A stretch of DNA of 64,000 nucleotides from Flavobacterium cupriresistens (GTDB lineage Bacteria > Bacteroidota > Bacteroidia > Flavobacteriales > Flavobacteriaceae): NCBI RefSeq assembly GCF_020911925.1, contig NZ_CP087134.1, positions 4,960,001 through 5,024,000 of the forward strand, in the 5' to 3' direction. The notes beneath the pieces are model-generated. The model was given only the letters and a program-made list of their open reading frames with translations. It did not search any database and had not been told where the DNA came from. A program made the translations under genes and the position numbers. This document shows positions 61,431-64,000 of this stretch, piece by piece. The stretch's first letter is position 1. Each line of letters begins with the position of its first letter.

Positions 61431-64000
61431 TTAAGGTAAAAGACCGGGCACCCTATTATATCTATTTCCACCACTAACATAATTACGTTGAAGATTGGTA
61501 TAAGCTTGCACATTTTGCTTTAAGCTAATACTATCCTTCATGTAATTTATTGTGTACTTATATGCAGCATATTCGGAAGCACTATGGTTGTAATTACCAT
61601 TAAAGATTTTATTGTGATAATCATGCACAAATTCGTGACCTATGGTTACTTCTAAAAATTCAGAACCATAACTAGCAACTCCATCTGAAATATATGTGGT
61701 TCCATTCAGACTAAAGCCCCCTACTTGATCATTCCCTACGGAGATCATTTGTAAATTTGGATCATATTTAGCAAGACCATCACTTGTAATTATACCTCGT
61801 CTATTCATTTCACTTCCCCATTTTAAATTTCTTACACCGTATTTAGATTTGTAGTCATCTCCAAATTTCTCTTTTGCAAAAGCGTCTAAATCTTGCCTTT
61901 CTTCAATCATATGTACATAATGATTCAATCCACTAACTACCAAACCAGTTACAGCCCCTTGCCAAAAATTACCGCCACTAAGTTTTGCCCCTGCACCTCC
62001 AGCAACTGTTCCAAAAGCAATCATACCTAAACCTGAATCAGAAAGACTCCCAGCTCCTCCCCAAACTTGTGTTGGATTTATCATTTTGCCATTAGCGTCC
62101 AGTCCCTCATGATTAATCCCTTTCCCAAAAGCACTAGCCGCAATACTGCTTAAAGCTCCTGCCGCAAAACCACTCCAAAACTTTCCTCCCGAAATAGCAG
62201 TCACACCTCCCTGAAATGTACCATGAGCAACTGCACTCACTGTTGCCCTAACATAAAAGTTCGTAATTGTTGATGCTGCACTACCGATACCAAAAGTCAC
62301 GGCAGAAGTTGCTGCTCCTATAAAGGTAGCTTTCGCCAATCCTCCTACACTAAACGGGACATCTGCCAATAAAGCGGTCAGAGTATAGGTAGTTGCCGCT
62401 ATAACAGCTCCAATAATTACCGCCGCTCCTAATGTAATTGCCTCTTCGCCGCTCGGATCCGTATACTTAAGCGGATTGTTTAACACATATCCATACTTGT
62501 TGTAATTTTGAGTATTATAAGGCTCTTGCACATAATTATCAGGTTGCAGAAAACGGTGCAATTTTGGATCGTACAAACGTCCATTCATGTGTATGATTCC
62601 TACACTTTGCAAATGTTCGTGTCCTGTATAGCCACGATCCAGAACGGTTAAACCTGCAAGAATATTGCCTGCACCATCTTGTACTTTTACAATATTACCC
62701 CAGGCATCAAACAGTCTTTTTTCAACTAACACTCCTGTCTGATTGGTTACCGCTACAATTGTACCTTGATAATCTCTGTGTAAATATAAATAATTTTGTG
62801 TTGTTCCATCGCTTTTCAAAACTATAGGTGCTGTATAGCCATCTCCTCCAATGTAAGTTACAAACTCAATGGCTCCTGTGACCATATTTTGTTTTACTTC
62901 CATAGTACCATCTGCTGAGTAATGTTTACGATACGTTCTTAACAGTTTATCTGCTTGCAAACCGCCGTAAAACATACTGCTACGGTCATTACCATCATTG
63001 TAGGTAAAACTTATTTTATCTACTCCTGTCTCCTCTATTTGTACCGGGCTTTTAAAAGTATTGTACGTAACATTTAAGGCTCTTGTTGCAGTCGCTGCAT
63101 CACTGGTTTTACGAATCTGAACGTCATCGTACCAAACATTTCCTAATCCATTATTATCTAAACGCAGACGTAACTTCTTTACGTTTGCAGGAACTAAAAA
63201 TGTTTTTACAACTTGTATCCAACTATTTTTTGTACTTGTTATTTCACTACTATAACTAAGAACATTTAAGCCGTCTTTCATCACTAAAACCAATTCTGGT
63301 TGTGGATTGTCGCTATAAACCCAAGCTGAATAGGTATATTGAGTAGCAACTGCATTATCAATATCAACCCACTTATCTGAAAAGACATATTGTTCTGTAG
63401 TTGTAGTATTTGCTAATTTTAAAGAATTCTTCCCACTACGGGCTACTTTAGTATTGTCATAACTGTAGAATGCTGTATTAGGGAATCTTTCAACTCCCCA
63501 ACCGGTTCTGTCTTCAAAACTATCATTAAAAATTCCTTCTCTCAAGCCATAATAACCAAGAGCTTCCGGAGTTGGTGTTATGGCTTTGTTTTGATAGGTT
63601 TTAGCAGTATCATATTCATAAGTACCTACAGCATTTTGCGTAATTCTTCCCTTGTCATCATAAACCTGTGTCTCCTGAATACCTAATGCATTAGTATATT
63701 CCGTCAAACGATCTAAGGCATCATATTTAAAAGTTTCATTTCTGCTGAACAAGTTATTGCTACGACTGTTTAAATTTCCTCTTTTAATTTCAAAAGCGGT
63801 ATTAAGTGTTACGACATTTACAAGCGTAGGACTTGTTTTATCGTGTTTGATTTGAGTAGCGTAACCATATTGATCATAAGCATTTGTTATCACTATTCCG
63901 TTTCCTAAAGCAGCTGTTAAAAGCTGTCCTCTTTCATTCAATGTATTCGATTGCCACAATACTTGTTGCGTACTATCGTCTACAATTTGCCACGGAAATC
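61431..64000 (-). CDS. RHS-repeat polymorphic toxin with HEFVH metallopeptidase tip, 5' end outside window
   Basis: The frame is open to the window edge (857 codons seen); the TTG near 63959 is not the start. Visible in order: RHS/YD repeats (YDQYGYATQIKHD, YDALDRLTEYTN, YDDKGRITQNA), an inserted jelly-roll domain resembling carbohydrate-binding modules (SFEDRTGWGVERF to NVWYDDVQIRK), the RHS core end (YLHRDYQGTIVAVTNQ, RLFDAWGNIV, GYTGHEHL, GRLYDPKLHRFLQPDNY, NKYGYVLNNPLKYTDPSGE), a Gly/Ala-rich hydrophobic segment of ~190 residues, then the variable tip with IGHEFVHDYH (HExxH zinc motif). It is probably a contact- or secretion-dependent antibacterial toxin whose tip is swappable. Confidence 0.9.
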   Translation of the reverse strand, partial: FPWQIVDDSTQQVLWQSNTLNERGQLLTAALGNGIVITNAYDQYGYATQIKHDKTSPTLVNVVTLNTAFEIKRGNLNSRSNNLFSRNETFKYDALDRLTEYTNALGIQETQVYDDKGRITQNAVGTYEYDTAKTYQNKAITPTPEALGYYGLREGIFNDSFEDRTGWGVERFPNTAFYSYDNTKVARSGKNSLKLANTTTTEQYVFSDKWVDIDNAVATQYTYSAWVYSDNPQPELVLVMKDGLNVLSYSSEITSTKNSWIQVVKTFLVPANVKKLRLRLDNNGLGNVWYDDVQIRKTSDAATATRALNVTYNTFKSPVQIEETGVDKISFTYNDGNDRSSMFYGGLQADKLLRTYRKHYSADGTMEVKQNMVTGAIEFVTYIGGDGYTAPIVLKSDGTTQNYLYLHRDYQGTIVAVTNQTGVLVEKRLFDAWGNIVKVQDGAGNILAGLTVLDRGYTGHEHLQSVGIIHMNGRLYDPKLHRFLQPDNYVQEPYNTQNYNKYGYVLNNPLKYTDPSGEEAITLGAAVIIGAVIAATTYTLTALLADVPFSVGGLAKATFIGAATSAVTFGIGSAASTITNFYVRATVSAVAHGTFQGGVTAISGGKFWSGFAAGALSSIAASAFGKGINHEGLDANGKMINPTQVWGGAGSLSDSGLGMIAFGTVAGGAGAKLSGGNFWQGAVTGLVVSGLNHYVHMIEERQDLDAFAKEKFGDDYKSKYGVRNLKWGSEMNRRGIITSDGLAKYDPNLQMISVGNDQVGGFSLNGTTYISDGVASYGSEFLEVTIGHEFVHDYHNKIFNGNYNHSASEYAAYKYTINYMKDSISLKQNVQAYTNLQRNYVSGGNRYNRVPGLLP

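Overview
The window looks like a chromosomal segment of a Flavobacterium-like member of the Bacteroidota. It is AT-rich and carries SusC/SusD pairs and secreted proteins with type IX secretion (T9SS) C-terminal sorting domains. Many genes are preceded by the Bacteroidota promoter pattern TTTG - about 20 nt - TAnnTTTG. Dispersed 'CCACGAATT' and 'CGCAAAG' intergenic repeats fill the gaps. No transposase and no CRISPR array was seen.

Region 1 (1-11.3 kb) is a defence-type island that ends beside a tRNA cluster. It holds a truncated CD-NTase-like nucleotidyltransferase with a DUF3892 gene, facing a divergent HTH + ImmA/IrrE-peptidase pair across a 151-bp region packed with nested inverted repeats. 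This is the layout of CapH/CapP-controlled CBASS. It is followed by a five-gene minus-strand set: TerB-like/BRCT protein, TerB_N/TerB_C protein, BrxD-like (DUF2791) ATPase, Lhr-like SF2 helicase and a large SF1 helicase.

Region 2 (11.5-42.2 kb) is mostly ordinary chromosome: four tRNAs, a thiolase, an NlpC/P60 hydrolase, a Xre/RES toxin-antitoxin pair, an AraC-controlled oxidoreductase set, a very large M43 metalloprotease, a methyltransferase, a DUF2130 protein, a META lipoprotein, an AraC-linked DevBCA/TolC-type exporter, a PL8 polysaccharide lyase, DUF4202, a histone-H1-like Lys-rich protein, and a cobA-mobA-moeA(N-domain) operon.

Region 3 (42.2-59.6 kb) is a sulfur-scavenging locus: SusC, SusD, arylsulfatase, a 39-residue membrane peptide, a sterol-desaturase-family protein, a rhodanese-thioredoxin fusion, a YeiH-family transporter and a second arylsulfatase, then a terminator and a second SusC/SusD pair. 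Its roughly 500-nt leader carries two tiny cysteine-rich ORFs (ending FCYMCFCC and GCCCN). A perfect hairpin follows the second ORF, and its right arm can instead pair with that ORF's own Cys codons. This looks like a cysteine-sensing attenuator. A shared motif (GTCTATA[A/G]AATTAGT) lies at the start of both this operon and the divergent siroheme/molybdopterin operon.

Region 4 (59.7-64 kb) is the C-terminal part of an RHS polymorphic toxin (HEFVH metallopeptidase tip) with a probable immunity gene. Behind it lies a decayed second toxin tip (HELVH motif) plus a decayed immunity gene, a displaced cassette.
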